From: Roseivivax marinus
GTDB lineage: Bacteria > Pseudomonadota > Alphaproteobacteria > Rhodobacterales > Rhodobacteraceae
Direction: 5' to 3'
Assembly (NCBI RefSeq): GCF_900109705.1
Contig: NZ_FOAI01000008.1
Span: 1 to 64,000, forward strand
Length of the DNA stretch: 64,000 bases
Part shown: one piece after another, positions 28,709-38,735 of the stretch
Position numbering within the stretch: the stretch's first letter is position 1
How the letters are laid out: every line of letters begins with the position of its first letter
Program-made: the position numbers and the translations under genes
The notes under the pieces: generated by a model
Databases searched by the model: none
What the model saw: the letters and a program-made list of their open reading frames with translations, nothing else
What the model was told of the DNA's origin: nothing

Positions 28709-30016
28709 TCAGGCGTCGCCGAAGACGCGGGCGAAGATCGTGTCGACGTGTTTCGTGTGATAGCCGAGGTCGAACTTCTCGGCGATCTCGTCTTTCGACA
28801 GCACGGCGGTCACGTCGGCGTCGTTCTCGAGCTCGGTCTGGAAGTCGCGGCCCTCTTCCCAGACCTTCATCGCGTTGCGCTGGACCATCGTGTAGGCGCC
28901 CTCGCGGCTCACGCCCTTCTGGGTCAGGGCGAGCAGCACCCGCTGCGACATCACCAGGCCTTTGAACTTGTGCATGTTCTGCAGCATGTGCTCGGGGTAG
29001 ACCACGAGCTTGTCGACCACAGTGGCCAGACGCGCCAGCGCGAAGTCCAGCGTCACGGTCGCGTCAGGGCCGATGTTGCGTTCGACGGACGAGTGGGAAA
29101 TATCCCGCTCGTGCCAGAGGGCCACGTTTTCCATCGCAGGGATCACAGCCATCCGCACCAGCCGCGCTAGGCCGGTGAGGTTTTCGGTCAGCACCGGGTT
29201 GCGCTTGTGCGGCATCGCCGACGAGCCCTTCTGCCCGGCCGAGAAGAACTCCTCGGCTTCCAATACCTCGGTGCGCTGCATGTGGCGGACTTCGGTGGCG
29301 AGGTTCTCGATCGACGAGGCGATCACGCCCAGAGTGGCGAAGAACGCCGCATGCCGGTCGCGCGGGATCACCTGGGTCGAGATCGGCTCGGGCTCAAGGC
29401 CCAGCTTCTCGCAGACATGTTCCTCGACGCGGGGGTCGATGTTGGCGAACGTCCCCACGGCGCCGGAGATGGCACCCGTGGCGACCTCGGCACGTGCAGT
29501 CCGCATCCGCTGGAGGTTGCGATGCATCTCGGCGTAGAAGCGCGCGAAGGTCAGGCCCATGGTGGTGGGCTCGGCGTGAATGCCGTGGCTGCGACCGATG
29601 CGGACGGTGTCCTTGTGCTCGTAGGCACGGCGCTTGAGCGCAGCCAGAAGTCCCTCGAGGTCGGCGATCAGGATATCGGCCGCGCGCACCAGCTGGATGT
29701 TGAACGTGGTGTCGAGAACGTCCGATGAGGTCATCCCCTGGTGCACGAAGCGCGCCTCGTCGGCGCCGACAATCTCGGAAAGGTGGGTGAGGAAGGCGAT
29801 CACGTCGTGACGGGTCACCGCCTCGATCTCGTCGATGCGGGCCACGTCGAAGTCTACACCGTCGGCCTTCCAGACGGCTTCGGCGTTCTCCTTGGGGATC
29901 ACGCCCAGCTCGGCCTGGGCATCGCAGGCATGGGCCTCAATCTCGAACCAGATGCGGAATTTGGTCTCCGGTGCCCAGATCGCGACCATGTCGGGGCGGG
30001 AATAACGGGGGATCAT
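28709..30016 (-). CDS. purB: Adenylosuccinate lyase
   Basis: This 435-residue fumarase/aspartase-superfamily enzyme acts twice in purine synthesis, cleaving SAICAR and adenylosuccinate to release fumarate. Signatures are TRHDVIAFL near residue 68, MTSSDVLDT (about 86), GRSHGIHAEPTTMG with the general-acid His, and the flexible catalytic loop GSSAMPHKRNP. The start MIPRYSRPDMVAIW is the usual family start. It is divergent from the DUF6314 gene, with 85 bases between them. Confidence 0.97.
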   Translation of the reverse strand: MIPRYSRPDMVAIWAPETKFRIWFEIEAHACDAQAELGVIPKENAEAVWKADGVDFDVARIDEIEAVTRHDVIAFLTHLSEIVGADEARFVHQGMTSSDVLDTTFNIQLVRAADILIADLEGLLAALKRRAYEHKDTVRIGRSHGIHAEPTTMGLTFARFYAEMHRNLQRMRTARAEVATGAISGAVGTFANIDPRVEEHVCEKLGLEPEPISTQVIPRDRHAAFFATLGVIASSIENLATEVRHMQRTEVLEAEEFFSAGQKGSSAMPHKRNPVLTENLTGLARLVRMAVIPAMENVALWHERDISHSSVERNIGPDATVTLDFALARLATVVDKLVVYPEHMLQNMHKFKGLVMSQRVLLALTQKGVSREGAYTMVQRNAMKVWEEGRDFQTELENDADVTAVLSKDEIAEKFDLGYHTKHVDTIFARVFGDA

Positions 30017-30101
30017 GGGAACCGCATCCTTCACGTCTTGTTGATATGTCGAGCCGGGTCTTAGACTCGGGCCATCGCAGAGACAAGGGACGCACCGTTT
30101 C

Positions 30102-30572
30102 GTGACAAACCGGCCCCTCAGCCCCGCCGACATCCTGACCCTGCCCGAAGGGCTGTCCGACTTCGAGGGCGGCTGGCGTCTCAGTCGCAAGATTCACGAC
30201 CGCCATGTCGGCCAGTTCGGTCATGCCGAGGGACGGCTCCAGTTCTCGCCCGACGGCGACGGCCTGCGCTACGACGAGAGCGTCACCATGCATCTGCCCG
30301 GCCAGCCGCCGCTATCTGGCACGCGCGCCTATCTCTGGCGCGCGATGGACGGCGTCATCGACGTGCGCTTCGACACCGGGGCCCCGTTCCACCAGATCAT
30401 GCTGGGCGAGCCAGAACCCGAGGCCACCCATCACTGCGCGCCCGACCTCTACCGCGTGTCCTACGACTTTGCCGACTGGCCGGTCTGGACCGTGACGTGG
30501 GAGGTCTCGGGGCCGCGCAAGGACTACCGGATGGAAACCCTCTTCGTCCGGGAGAAGCCGCGCGGCGGGTGA
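30102..30572 (+). CDS. DUF6314 family protein
   Basis: This 156-residue soluble protein, probably a lipocalin-like beta barrel, matches the DUF6314 family common in Rhodobacterales. Landmarks are GGWRLSRKIHD near residue 24, FDTGAPFHQI near the middle, DLYRVSY and the final KDYRMETLF. No catalytic residues are known. The start is a GTG, with AAGGGA upstream. It lies between purB (divergent) and bioY (68 bases downstream, same strand). Confidence 0.8.
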   Translation: MTNRPLSPADILTLPEGLSDFEGGWRLSRKIHDRHVGQFGHAEGRLQFSPDGDGLRYDESVTMHLPGQPPLSGTRAYLWRAMDGVIDVRFDTGAPFHQIMLGEPEPEATHHCAPDLYRVSYDFADWPVWTVTWEVSGPRKDYRMETLFVREKPRGG

Positions 30573-30640
30573 AGGCTTGCGGGCTCCGCGGCACTCGGGC
30601 AGAAGAGACATCGGCAACAATATTGCGACAGGAGGGGCTC

Positions 30641-31240
30641 ATGAACCTCGCGACGAACCGTAACGTGCTGGTGGACCTGTTCGGGGCGACCGAAGGGGCC
30701 GGCCTGCGGCTTAAACAGGCGGCGCTCGTTGTCCTCGGCATCGGCGTTCTGGCCGTGGCGGCCAAGATCCGGATCCCGATGTGGCCGGTGCCGGTGACCA
30801 TGGGCACCTTCGCGGTGCTGACGCTGGGCGCGGCCTATGGCCCCCGCCTCGGCCTCGCGACGATCCTTGGCTACATGCTGGTCGGCGCGCTCGGCTTCGA
30901 CGTTTTCGCCGGCTCCTCGGCCGAGGCGAACGGCCTGACCTACATGATGGGCGGGACCGGCGGCTACCTCGCGGGTTACGTCGCGGCGACCGTGCTTCTG
31001 GGTATGCTGGCGCGCGCCGGATGGGACCGCACCGCGCCCAAAATGGCCGGCGCGATGCTCATGGGCAACGTGCTGATCTACCTGCCGGGCGTCGCCTGGC
31101 TCGGTGTGCTCTACGGTTGGGACAAGCCGCTGCTCGAGTGGGGCCTGACGCCCTTCCTCATCGGCGACGCTCTCAAGCTGGCACTGGCCGCCGTGATCCT
31201 GCCGCTGGCATGGCGCGCCGTGGGTCGCGCCCGCGGCTGA
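30641..31240 (+). CDS. bioY: Biotin transporter substrate-binding membrane protein BioY
   Basis: This 199-residue S component of the biotin ECF transporter has six membrane helices. The family marks PMWPVPVTMGTFAVLTLGAAYG-type loop (about 47-68) and the MMGGTGGYLAGY motif (biotin site region) near residue 104 are seen. bioM and bioN are not adjacent, so BioY may work alone or with an ECF module elsewhere. GGAGG lies eight bases before the ATG. No BioR-type TTAT-ATAA palindrome is visible in the short upstream gap. Confidence 0.92.
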   Translation: MNLATNRNVLVDLFGATEGAGLRLKQAALVVLGIGVLAVAAKIRIPMWPVPVTMGTFAVLTLGAAYGPRLGLATILGYMLVGALGFDVFAGSSAEANGLTYMMGGTGGYLAGYVAATVLLGMLARAGWDRTAPKMAGAMLMGNVLIYLPGVAWLGVLYGWDKPLLEWGLTPFLIGDALKLALAAVILPLAWRAVGRARG

Positions 31241-31318
31241 GACCGGTCCACACGGATGGAAAATTGGCGGCGCGGGGGCACACTCCCGCGCCGCGTTTCG
31301 TTTTCGAGGACGCCCGCC

Positions 31319-32080
31319 ATGATCCTGCAGACGCACATGCCCTACGACCCCGCGGACCGTCCTCGGCTGCCGGGCATCCGCCCGCTCGAACCGGCGGAGT
31401 GGCTGCTGGTGGACGACGCCTTCGCCGCGCAGATGGCAGAGCGCGAGCGCCTGATCACCACGGGACGCGAGGCCGTAATCGCAGAATGCCCCGGCGCCAG
31501 GCCTGCCGTCTTGGAAGCGCTGGAGGTCATTCTGGAGAGGCTGCCCGAGGGATATGCCCGCGAAGGAGATGACGTGGTTCGGCCGGACGGCGCGACGGCG
31601 CAAATCGACCGAACAGATCCGCTGGCCACGCTCGGGCACCTCGTGCAGGACGATATCTGCATCATGCAGCGGCCCGATGGCGGGGATGAACACGTTCTCA
31701 CCGCGGCGGTGCTGTGCTTTCCCGCGCGGTGGCGGCTGGCCGAGAAGATCGGCCGCCCGCTGATCGCGATCCATGAGCCGGTCCCGGAATACGATTCCGA
31801 CCTCGCGCCGCGCGTGCAGCGGTTGTTCGACGGCGTGCGGGTCGGCCGTCCGCTGTGGCGGGTGAACGAGCTCTGGACCGATGATCCGACGCTCTTTCAG
31901 CCCGAGCCCCCGGCGAACCGGCCGAAATGGCGGGGCGCCGAAAGCCGCTACCTGCGCTCGGAACGGCAGTGCCTCGTGCGTCTGCCAGAGACGGGCGCGG
32001 TCGTCTTCAGCATCCACACCTACATGGTTGCGGCCGAGAACATGCCGTCACGCAGACCGGCCGACGCACCGGCCGAGTGA
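31319..32080 (+). CDS. DUF3445 protein (heme-dependent oxidative N-demethylase-like)
   Basis: This 253-residue protein belongs to DUF3445, whose characterised member is the heme-dependent oxidative N-demethylase family (HODM, PAS-like heme-binding fold). Conserved blocks are LGHLVQDDICIMQ near residue 114, CFPARWRLAEKIGRP, HEPVPEYD and ERQCLVRLPETGAVVFSIHTY. No amine-oxidation genes are adjacent, so the substrate is open. A coding-free gap of 78 bases separates it from bioY on the same strand. The ATG at 31319 is chosen because family similarity begins immediately after it. Confidence 0.82.
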   Translation: MILQTHMPYDPADRPRLPGIRPLEPAEWLLVDDAFAAQMAERERLITTGREAVIAECPGARPAVLEALEVILERLPEGYAREGDDVVRPDGATAQIDRTDPLATLGHLVQDDICIMQRPDGGDEHVLTAAVLCFPARWRLAEKIGRPLIAIHEPVPEYDSDLAPRVQRLFDGVRVGRPLWRVNELWTDDPTLFQPEPPANRPKWRGAESRYLRSERQCLVRLPETGAVVFSIHTYMVAAENMPSRRPADAPAE

Positions 32081-32104
32081 TACGCGCTCCTAAGTTCGGC
32101 AAGA

Positions 32105-32878
32105 TCAGCGCGCGAGGTCGAGGATCGGGCTCAGCACTCCGGCCTGCCACAGAACGTATCCGGTGCCGGTGAGGGCGAGCACGTGCGCCGACAGTCGCAC
32201 GTCCGAGCCGCGCAGCGCGTGCACGGCGGAGAGCCCGATCGCCACCGGCATCGACACCACGGCCAGGGCGGCGGTCAGTGACCAGCTGGCCGCGCGCGCG
32301 CGGGTCTCGCTGACCTGCTGCGGACCGGGAGCGGTTTCGGAGAGCGCAGGTGTCGGCTCGGCGGCTGGCGCGGTGAACAGCGCGGGCTCCCCCTCCAGCA
32401 GCGAGGTCATGTTGCGTTCGATCTGGTCGATGCTCTCGTCCGCGTCGGGCAGAGCGGTGATCTCCCGGCGGGCCCGCTTGGGCGAGATGTAGCTTTGCGC
32501 GGCGAGAAACTCGTCGGGTGACAGCAGCACGTCAGGCTGGAGCCACTCGACACGGCGTGCCTCGATCAACGGCAGCGACCGCAGCACGATGTCCGACAGG
32601 ATGGCGGTGCACCTGGCCCGTCCCGGCAAGCTTTGGCCCGGCCGCGCCGCAAGGGCGAAGGCAACCCGGGCGCCTCGTGCCGGATCGCGCTCGACCGTCA
32701 CGCGGACCATGATGCGCGGTCCCGCAACCGCCTGGTGGGTTTTCGAGATGCGTACGCCTGCTGAACCGCCATCATGCTGAGCAAGAACGTCCGCGACGCC
32801 GCGCAGGAACGTGCGCGGTACGGGTCCGACCGGTCTGGGTGAGAGGATGGCGGCGTAGGGGCGCGGGGCATTGGACAT
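32105..32878 (-). CDS. Membrane-anchored protein of unknown function, paralogue A
   Basis: The 257-residue product is mainly cytoplasmic with hydrophobic segments near the C-terminus (about 197-218 and 228-250). I do not recognise a family. Its C-terminal region aligns with the protein at 33923-34810. Shared features are R.A.W followed by VS.P.A, then RG.D.RL, and an upstream LP...EW/VL...FIAA-like block. Both genes are on the same strand and flank the lytic transglycosylase gene, which suggests a duplication or a functional group. The ATG start lacks a strong ribosome-binding site. Confidence 0.65.
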   Translation of the reverse strand: MSNAPRPYAAILSPRPVGPVPRTFLRGVADVLAQHDGGSAGVRISKTHQAVAGPRIMVRVTVERDPARGARVAFALAARPGQSLPGRARCTAILSDIVLRSLPLIEARRVEWLQPDVLLSPDEFLAAQSYISPKRARREITALPDADESIDQIERNMTSLLEGEPALFTAPAAEPTPALSETAPGPQQVSETRARAASWSLTAALAVVSMPVAIGLSAVHALRGSDVRLSAHVLALTGTGYVLWQAGVLSPILDLAR

Positions 32879-32967
32879 GTGCGCAACCTTGGCGGGAGTA
32901 TTCGTTCTCCCAGTACGCTAGTCCGGCAATTTGCAGAGATTGTGGCCCGACGGGTCCGCTTCGGTGG

Positions 32968-32990
32968 CGGCCCCGCGTGAAACGGGGCCG
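32968..32990 (-). terminator. Hairpin after the lytic transglycosylase gene
   Basis: CGGCCCCG (32968-32975) pairs with CGGGGCCG (32983-32990) around a seven-base loop, 20 bases after the stop of the transglycosylase gene. There is no T run, so termination is uncertain. Confidence 0.35.
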
Positions 32991-33009
32991 TTCCGTGGTG
33001 CTTGGCAGA

Positions 33010-33801
33010 TCAGCCGTCAATCCGCGAGGCCATGATCGCGATCGCCTGCTGATAGACAGTCGCCGCGTTCCATTCCTGGATCGCGCGGAAGTTCGGCTGG
33101 CCTTGCTGGTAGCCGGCGCCGGGCTGCCAGCCCTTCTGGCGCAGATAGTTGGCGGTCGACGCAAGCGCGTCCGTGGCATTGTAGAAATCTACTCGGCCGT
33201 CGCCATTGCCGTCCACGCCGTAGCGAAGCGCGTTGCCCGGAAGGAACTGGGTGTGGCCAAGTTCACCGTGCTTGGCGCCCTGCGTGTTGCCGTTGATGGA
33301 GCCGCGGTCCACCAGTTGCAGCGCGCCGATTGCATGAGGCTTGAAGAAGTCCGACCGCCGGCAATCGTAGGCCAGCGTGGTGATCGCGGAAACGACGCTC
33401 GAATTTCCCATGAAGCCGCCAAAGCCCGTCTCCATCCCGTGGATCGCGAGGAGGACACCGGCCGGAACGCCGTAGGCGTTTTCGAGCGACTGGTAATATG
33501 ACGGGTTCTGCGCGAGGCGCTGGCGGCCCTGCGACACGATGGTGTCGGCGCCACGCACCTGCATGAAGCGGTCGAGCGAGTAGTTGAAGCTTTTCTGGTT
33601 GCGATCCGCGGCGATGGTGTCGCTGGCATAGCGCGCGTTGGCAAGTGCCTGAAGTCCGCGCTGTCCGACACCTTGTGCCTGAGCCTGGGCGGCGAATTGC
33701 GATTTCCAGCTTTCGAAGCCCGACGCATTGTTCCCGCAGGATTGTGCGATGGCAGGGCTGGCGGCCAGGATCAGGCCGATGGCGGTAAGAAGGCGGCGCA
33801 T
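33010..33801 (-). CDS. Periplasmic lytic murein transglycosylase, MltB-like
   Basis: This 263-residue enzyme cleaves the peptidoglycan MurNAc-GlcNAc bond to give anhydro ends. A Sec signal peptide covers about residues 1-20 (SPAIA-QS). The catalytic Glu is E124 in HGMETGFGGF. The later family motif GELGHTQFLPGNAL and a GNGDGRVDFYNATDALASTANYL block match soluble MltB-like enzymes. There is no lipobox Cys in the signal, so it is probably free in the periplasm. No C-terminal peptidoglycan-binding domain is present. It lies between two paralogous membrane-protein genes on the same strand. Confidence 0.88.
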   Translation of the reverse strand: MRRLLTAIGLILAASPAIAQSCGNNASGFESWKSQFAAQAQAQGVGQRGLQALANARYASDTIAADRNQKSFNYSLDRFMQVRGADTIVSQGRQRLAQNPSYYQSLENAYGVPAGVLLAIHGMETGFGGFMGNSSVVSAITTLAYDCRRSDFFKPHAIGALQLVDRGSINGNTQGAKHGELGHTQFLPGNALRYGVDGNGDGRVDFYNATDALASTANYLRQKGWQPGAGYQQGQPNFRAIQEWNAATVYQQAIAIMASRIDG

Positions 33802-33922
33802 GGGAGGCTCCCGTCAGGATTGTCTTTCCGAAAGGGTAGCGCCACTTCGTCGCACCGCAAGCGCTGTGGCCGCCACGTCGTTCGGCGACCGCCCTTGCAG
33901 AAGACGGGCGGCGCCGGAGGGC

Positions 33923-34810
33923 TCAGAAAGGCAGGGCCGCCATGGCGCCCGACACGTCGAGCATCGTGAAGAATCCGGCAAGACCCATCGCGAGAGAGGC
34001 GAGGCGAAAGTCCTCGCCGCGGACGACATTGAGGATCAGCACCGGCGCCGCGATAGGCAACGACACGGTCGCGACGCTGAGCGATACTGCCCAGGTGGCC
34101 AGTCTCGCCTCCATCGGGATTGGTGCATTCTGGGCGATCCTCTCGGCCTCGAGCTCTTCGTTAGTCAGCTGCAGCGTCATCACCCGGCGTAGTTCGGCGT
34201 CGTAGGCGTGGACGTGCGCGTCAAAGCGGTGCCGGTGCGCCGGAACATCTGAATTCGCCGCCGGACGACGGCGCGTCGCGGCTGCGGGGGGCAGGATGCC
34301 GGCGCGACGGCGCGAGCCGGGCCGGGGGCGGACGGTGCGCGGCCCCTCCTCGGCGGAGCGGACCGTCCGGCGTGGAGTGATGGTGGCCCGGGTTGCCGTC
34401 ATCTCGTCCGAGAGAGCGGCGATGAATGCTGCGCGCGGGATCGCGACGCCGGACTCGTCCCACAGGACCTCGGTGGCGGGCACGCGCGGCAGAAGATGCC
34501 AGATCAGGCCGGCGAGGCGCGCACGCAGCGCATCGGCCTCCACATCCTCCGATTCCACGACCGCGGTCAGCTCGCTCCGGCCGCGCAGAACGCCGATCTC
34601 GAGCCGGGCAGTGAGTCCGTCGTTTGTGGTGGCGCGCGCTCCGTTCAGCGTGGGCGTCACGTCGGCCTTGATGCCGCAATCGGCGAGCGCGGCATGCAGA
34701 AGCCGGCACAGGTGGTCGGATTTGAGGAGTCGGTTGCCATCGAGGGAGAGGATCGCGCTTGCGTGAGCGGCAGGATCGACGTGGGCAAGGGCAGCAGCAT
34801 GTCCGGTCAT
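33923..34810 (-). CDS. Membrane-anchored protein of unknown function, paralogue B
   Basis: The 295-residue product has a soluble N-terminal part (about 1-150) and a basic Pro/Arg-rich linker (about 160-200). A C-terminal membrane region follows with hydrophobic segments near 240-262 and 270-290. I recognise no family. It resembles the 257-residue product at 32105-32878 in the C-terminal segment R.A.W...VS.P.A...RG.D.RL and in a short central FIAA-type block. The start is the ATG at 34810; an open frame further upstream has no similar sequence. It is the upstream member of the three same-strand genes around the lytic transglycosylase. Confidence 0.65.
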   Translation of the reverse strand: MTGHAAALAHVDPAAHASAILSLDGNRLLKSDHLCRLLHAALADCGIKADVTPTLNGARATTNDGLTARLEIGVLRGRSELTAVVESEDVEADALRARLAGLIWHLLPRVPATEVLWDESGVAIPRAAFIAALSDEMTATRATITPRRTVRSAEEGPRTVRPRPGSRRRAGILPPAAATRRRPAANSDVPAHRHRFDAHVHAYDAELRRVMTLQLTNEELEAERIAQNAPIPMEARLATWAVSLSVATVSLPIAAPVLILNVVRGEDFRLASLAMGLAGFFTMLDVSGAMAALPF

Positions 34811-35148
34811 GAACAGATCTCCATTCGTCTGTCTTACGGGAACAATGCTGGGCGCGATTCGCGGTGCCAATGTGGTCCGCAAGGACCTTCACGACGGCAA
34901 ATTCCGCGAAGTAGGGCGACGGTTGGGAAATGTCGCCACAATCGGCCGGTTTCGCGAATTTACTAAGGGATTTCCGCAGCGTCGTTTTCGGTCGCGGCAA
35001 ATCCAGCTTTGCAATCGTGTTGCCTGTGGAAACAGCCGTACGCGTGCGAGGTAGGGGTCAAAAGCGCCTTTATCGGGCCACCACGAACGAAAACGGGCGC
35101 CCCGAAGGACGCCCGTGTCTGCCGGTCGGACTGCCGAAGCAGTCGCGT
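34811..35148. other. Intergenic region with glnA terminator, no gene
   Basis: These 338 bases contain the glnA terminator near 35090-35116 and, on the left, the presumed promoter of the leftward membrane-protein gene. I see no credible coding region. The segment around 34960-35030 is slightly less GC-rich than the genes. Confidence 0.4.
35090..35116 (-). terminator. Rho-independent terminator after glnA
   Basis: A 10-base stem (ACGGGCGCCC with GGACGCCCGT, one G-T pair) with a four-base loop is followed on the minus strand by TTTTCG. It lies 33 bases after the glnA stop. Confidence 0.8.
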
Positions 35149-36555
35149 TCAGCAGCTGTAGTAGAGGCCGAATTCGACCGGGTGCGGCGTGTGCTCGTAG
35201 AGTTCGAGCTCTTCCGTCTTGAGGTCGATGTAGCCGTCGATCTGGTCCTTGGTGAACACGTCACCGGCCAGCAGGAAGGAGTGGTCGGCCTTGAGGGCCT
35301 CCAGTGCCTCGCGCAGCGAGCCGCAGACGGTCGGGATGCCCTCGAGCTCCTCGGCCGGCAGGTCGTAGAGGTTCTTGTCCATCGCCTCGCCGGGATCGAT
35401 CTTGTTCGAGATGCCGTCGAGACCGGCCATCAGCAGCGCCGCGAAGCACAGGTAGGGGTTCGCCGACGGATCGGGGAAGCGGGCTTCGACGCGCTTGGCC
35501 TTCGGGCTCTCGGTCCACGGGATCCGGACGCAGCCCGAACGGTTGCGGGCCGAGTACGCGCGCAGAACCGGAGCTTCGAAGCCCGGGATAAGGCGCTTGT
35601 ACGAGTTGGTCGACGGGTTGGTGAACGCGTTGAGCGTCTTGGCGTGCTTCAGGATGCCACCGATGAAGTAGAGCGCTTCCTGGGACAGGTCCGCATACTT
35701 GTCGCCCGCGAAGAGCGGCTTGCCGTCCTTCCAGATCGACATGTTGCAGTGCATGCCCGTGCCGTTGTCGCCGTAAAGAGGCTTCGGCATGAACGTCGCC
35801 GACTTGCCGTAGGCTTCGGCCACGTTGTGGATGACGTACTTGTACTTCTGCAGCTGGTCGGCCTGCTCGGTGAGCGAGCCGAAGATCAGCCCAAGCTCGT
35901 GCTGGCACGACGCCACCTCGTGGTGGTGCTTGTCGACCTTCATGCCCATGCGCTTCATGGTCGACAGCATCTCGGAGCGCAGATCCTGGCCGTGGTCGAT
36001 CGGGTTGACCGGGAAGTAGCCGCCCTTCACGCCCGGACGGTGGCCGGTGTTGCCCATCTCGTACTCGGTGTCGGTGTTCCACGACGCGTCGATGGCGTCG
36101 ACCTCGTAGGACACCTTGTTGATCGAGTTCGAGAACCGAACGTTGTCGAAGATGAAGAACTCGGCCTCTGGACCCCAGTAGGACACGTCGCCGATGCCCG
36201 ACGACTTGAGGTAGGCCTCGGCCTTCAGAGCGGTGCCGCGCGGGTCACGCTCGTAGGGTTCGCCGGTGTCGGGCTCGACCACGGTGCAGTGAAGGCAGAG
36301 CGTCTTCTCGGCGTAGAACGGGTCGATATAGGCCGACTCCGGATCGGGGATCAGCTTCATGTCGGAGGCTTCGATCGACTTCCAGCCGGCGATCGACGAG
36401 CCGTCGAACATGAAGCCTTCCTCGAGGAAGTCCTCGTCGACCTGATCCTGCATCAGCGTCACGTGCTGCAGCTTGCCACGCGGGTCGGTGAAGCGGATGT
36501 CGACGTATGCGACGTCTTCGTCCTTCATCAGCTTGAGAACGTCACTCTTGCTCAT
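35149..36555 (-). CDS. glnA: Glutamine synthetase, type I
   Basis: This 468-residue enzyme makes glutamine from glutamate, ammonia and ATP, the main ammonia-assimilation step. Signatures are GSSIAGW near residue 51, the metal/ATP block around [18 protein letters not shown] (about 262-279), and [10 protein letters not shown]. The Tyr of the adenylylation site is in [10 protein letters not shown], so it is a GS-I beta enzyme controlled by GlnE. It lies 83 bases downstream of glnB on the same strand, the usual alphaproteobacterial glnBA operon, and ends at a terminator. Confidence 0.98.
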   Translation of the reverse strand: MSKSDVLKLMKDEDVAYVDIRFTDPRGKLQHVTLMQDQVDEDFLEEGFMFDGSSIAGWKSIEASDMKLIPDPESAYIDPFYAEKTLCLHCTVVEPDTGEPYERDPRGTALKAEAYLKSSGIGDVSYWGPEAEFFIFDNVRFSNSINKVSYEVDAIDASWNTDTEYEMGNTGHRPGVKGGYFPVNPIDHGQDLRSEMLSTMKRMGMKVDKHHHEVASCQHELGLIFGSLTEQADQLQKYKYVIHNVAEAYGKSATFMPKPLYGDNGTGMHCNMSIWKDGKPLFAGDKYADLSQEALYFIGGILKHAKTLNAFTNPSTNSYKRLIPGFEAPVLRAYSARNRSGCVRIPWTESPKAKRVEARFPDPSANPYLCFAALLMAGLDGISNKIDPGEAMDKNLYDLPAEELEGIPTVCGSLREALEALKADHSFLLAGDVFTKDQIDGYIDLKTEELELYEHTPHPVEFGLYYSC

Positions 36556-36638
36556 GCTTTGAGTCCTTTTCTGTCGTGTGTCTCTGGGTCTGTCTGCGGA
36601 TGGGGTGTGGCCCGGGCGGTGCGCCCGCGGCCCGGGGA

Positions 36639-37088
<450 letters not shown>

Positions 37089-37141
37089 TCAAATTTCGTG
37101 CGATACGCACAAGAATTGAGCAATTCGCGAACGAGGACTTG

Positions 37142-38683
37142 ATGACACACCTGCTGACCGCTGCCGAGATGCGCGAGATCGAGGCACATGCCATGGAAAG
37201 CGGCATCGTCACGGGCCGGGAGCTGATGGATCGGGCGGGCCGCCGGGTTGTCGAAGCGCTCCAGACGGTCTGGCCCGATGCCGAGCGCGCGTCCCGGCGT
37301 GCGGCCATTCTGTGCGGCCCCGGCAACAACGGCGGCGACGGCTTCGTGATCGCGCGGCTTTTGCACGGTCTCGGCTGGACGGTCGAGGTATCGATGCTGG
37401 GATCGGTCGACGCGATGCCCGCCGACGCCCGCGTCAACGCCGAAAGCTGGCAGGAACTCGGGCCGATCCACGCCCTCGACGCGCATTCCAATCCCTGCGC
37501 CGCCGCGCCCGACCTCGTGATCGACGCGCTGTTTGGCACCGGGCTGTCGCGTCCGCTCGAAGGGCTGGACAGCCTGCTGTCATGCCTGCGCGCGGCGCAC
37601 GGGCAGGGACGCTCGCGAATCGTGGCGGTGGATATTCCCTCGGGGCTTTGCGCCGACAGTGGGCGCGTTCTGGGCGGTGCCGGCGCAGCGATCCCCGCGC
37701 ATCTCACGGTGTCATCCCACCGCGCAAAGCGCGGTCACTACCTGTCGGACGGGCCGGCGCTTTGCGGATCGCTCGTGGTCGGCGATATCGGCCTGCGGCC
37801 CGAGGCGACCGAAGGCCGTGGAGTGCCGCTGGTGGCGGCGCGGGCACGTGAGCTTTCGAAGGGGCAGAGCGGCCACAAATACGACAGCGGCCATGCGCTG
37901 GTAATGACCGGGGGGGCGGGCACCACCGGGGCGGCGCGCCTGGCCGCGCGGGCCGCGCTGAGGGTTGGCGCGGGCCTCGTGACCACCGGCGTGCCGGGAT
38001 CGGCGCAGTTCGAGGTCGCCGCCCAGCAAACCGCTGTCATGCTGCGTCGGATTGACGACGGTGGGGCACTGGCGGACATGCTCGAAGGCGACGGACGCCT
38101 CAACGCGGTGTGCCTCGGGCCCGGACTAGGGGCCACCCGTGCGCTTGACCTCGTGCCGGCGGCGCTGGCCGCGCGACGTGCGACGGTGCTGGACGCCGAT
38201 GCCCTGACGGCCTTTTCCGACGCGCCGGACACGTTCTTTGATGCGCTGCACGCGGACTGCGTCCTCACTCCGCACATGGGAGAGTTCGCGCGCCTTTTCC
38301 CGGACCTCGCCAGCCCCCTGACCGACGTGGCGGAGCGCGGCCCCGCGCCCTCGCGCATCGACGCCGCCCTGGCAGCGGCAAAGCGGTCCGGCGCCGTGAT
38401 CCTGTTGAAAGGGCCGGACACGATCGTCGCCGCACCTGACGGCCGGGTGTCGGTGGCGGCCGCAGTATATGACCGGGCTGCGCCGTGGCTCGCCACGGCC
38501 GGGGCCGGCGATGTGCTGGCGGGCATGATTACGGGCCTCATGGCACGCGGTATGCCGGCGATGCGCGCGGCCGAAACGGCGGCGTGGCTTCACGCGGAAT
38601 GTGCGCGGTGCTTCGGCCCGGGCCTCATCGCCGAGGACCTGCCCGAGGCGCTTCCGGGCGTGTTCCGAACGCTGGGGGTCTGA
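37142..38683 (+). CDS. nnr: Bifunctional NAD(P)H-hydrate epimerase/dehydratase
   Basis: This 513-residue repair enzyme restores damaged NADHX and NADPHX. The N-terminal epimerase domain (about 1-210) has GPGNNGGDGFV near 59-69 and VVAVDIPSG-type VDIPSGL. The C-terminal ADP-dependent dehydratase (about 225-505) has HKYDSGHALV, ILLKGPDT and the ribokinase-like GAGDVLAGMITGL. The ATG at 37142 has GAGG eight bases upstream. It stands alone, divergent from glnB, followed by a hairpin. Confidence 0.93.
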   Translation: MTHLLTAAEMREIEAHAMESGIVTGRELMDRAGRRVVEALQTVWPDAERASRRAAILCGPGNNGGDGFVIARLLHGLGWTVEVSMLGSVDAMPADARVNAESWQELGPIHALDAHSNPCAAAPDLVIDALFGTGLSRPLEGLDSLLSCLRAAHGQGRSRIVAVDIPSGLCADSGRVLGGAGAAIPAHLTVSSHRAKRGHYLSDGPALCGSLVVGDIGLRPEATEGRGVPLVAARARELSKGQSGHKYDSGHALVMTGGAGTTGAARLAARAALRVGAGLVTTGVPGSAQFEVAAQQTAVMLRRIDDGGALADMLEGDGRLNAVCLGPGLGATRALDLVPAALAARRATVLDADALTAFSDAPDTFFDALHADCVLTPHMGEFARLFPDLASPLTDVAERGPAPSRIDAALAAAKRSGAVILLKGPDTIVAAPDGRVSVAAAVYDRAAPWLATAGAGDVLAGMITGLMARGMPAMRAAETAAWLHAECARCFGPGLIAEDLPEALPGVFRTLGV

Positions 38684-38691
38684 TGGAAGAA

Positions 38692-38712
38692 GGGCCGCGG
38701 TCATCGCGGCCC
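38692..38712. terminator. Hairpin between nnr and the Hint-domain gene
   Basis: GGGCCGCG and CGCGGCCC pair around a five-base loop, nine bases after the nnr stop. It lies between two convergent genes and could serve either. Only a short weak T tract follows. Confidence 0.5.
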
Positions 38713-38735
38713 CCGTTTGTGCGGCGAGGCGTTAC

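Noticed and set aside
30573-30640. BioR or other biotin-repressor operator before bioY
   Set aside because: No TTAT-ATAA type palindrome is present in the 68-base gap.
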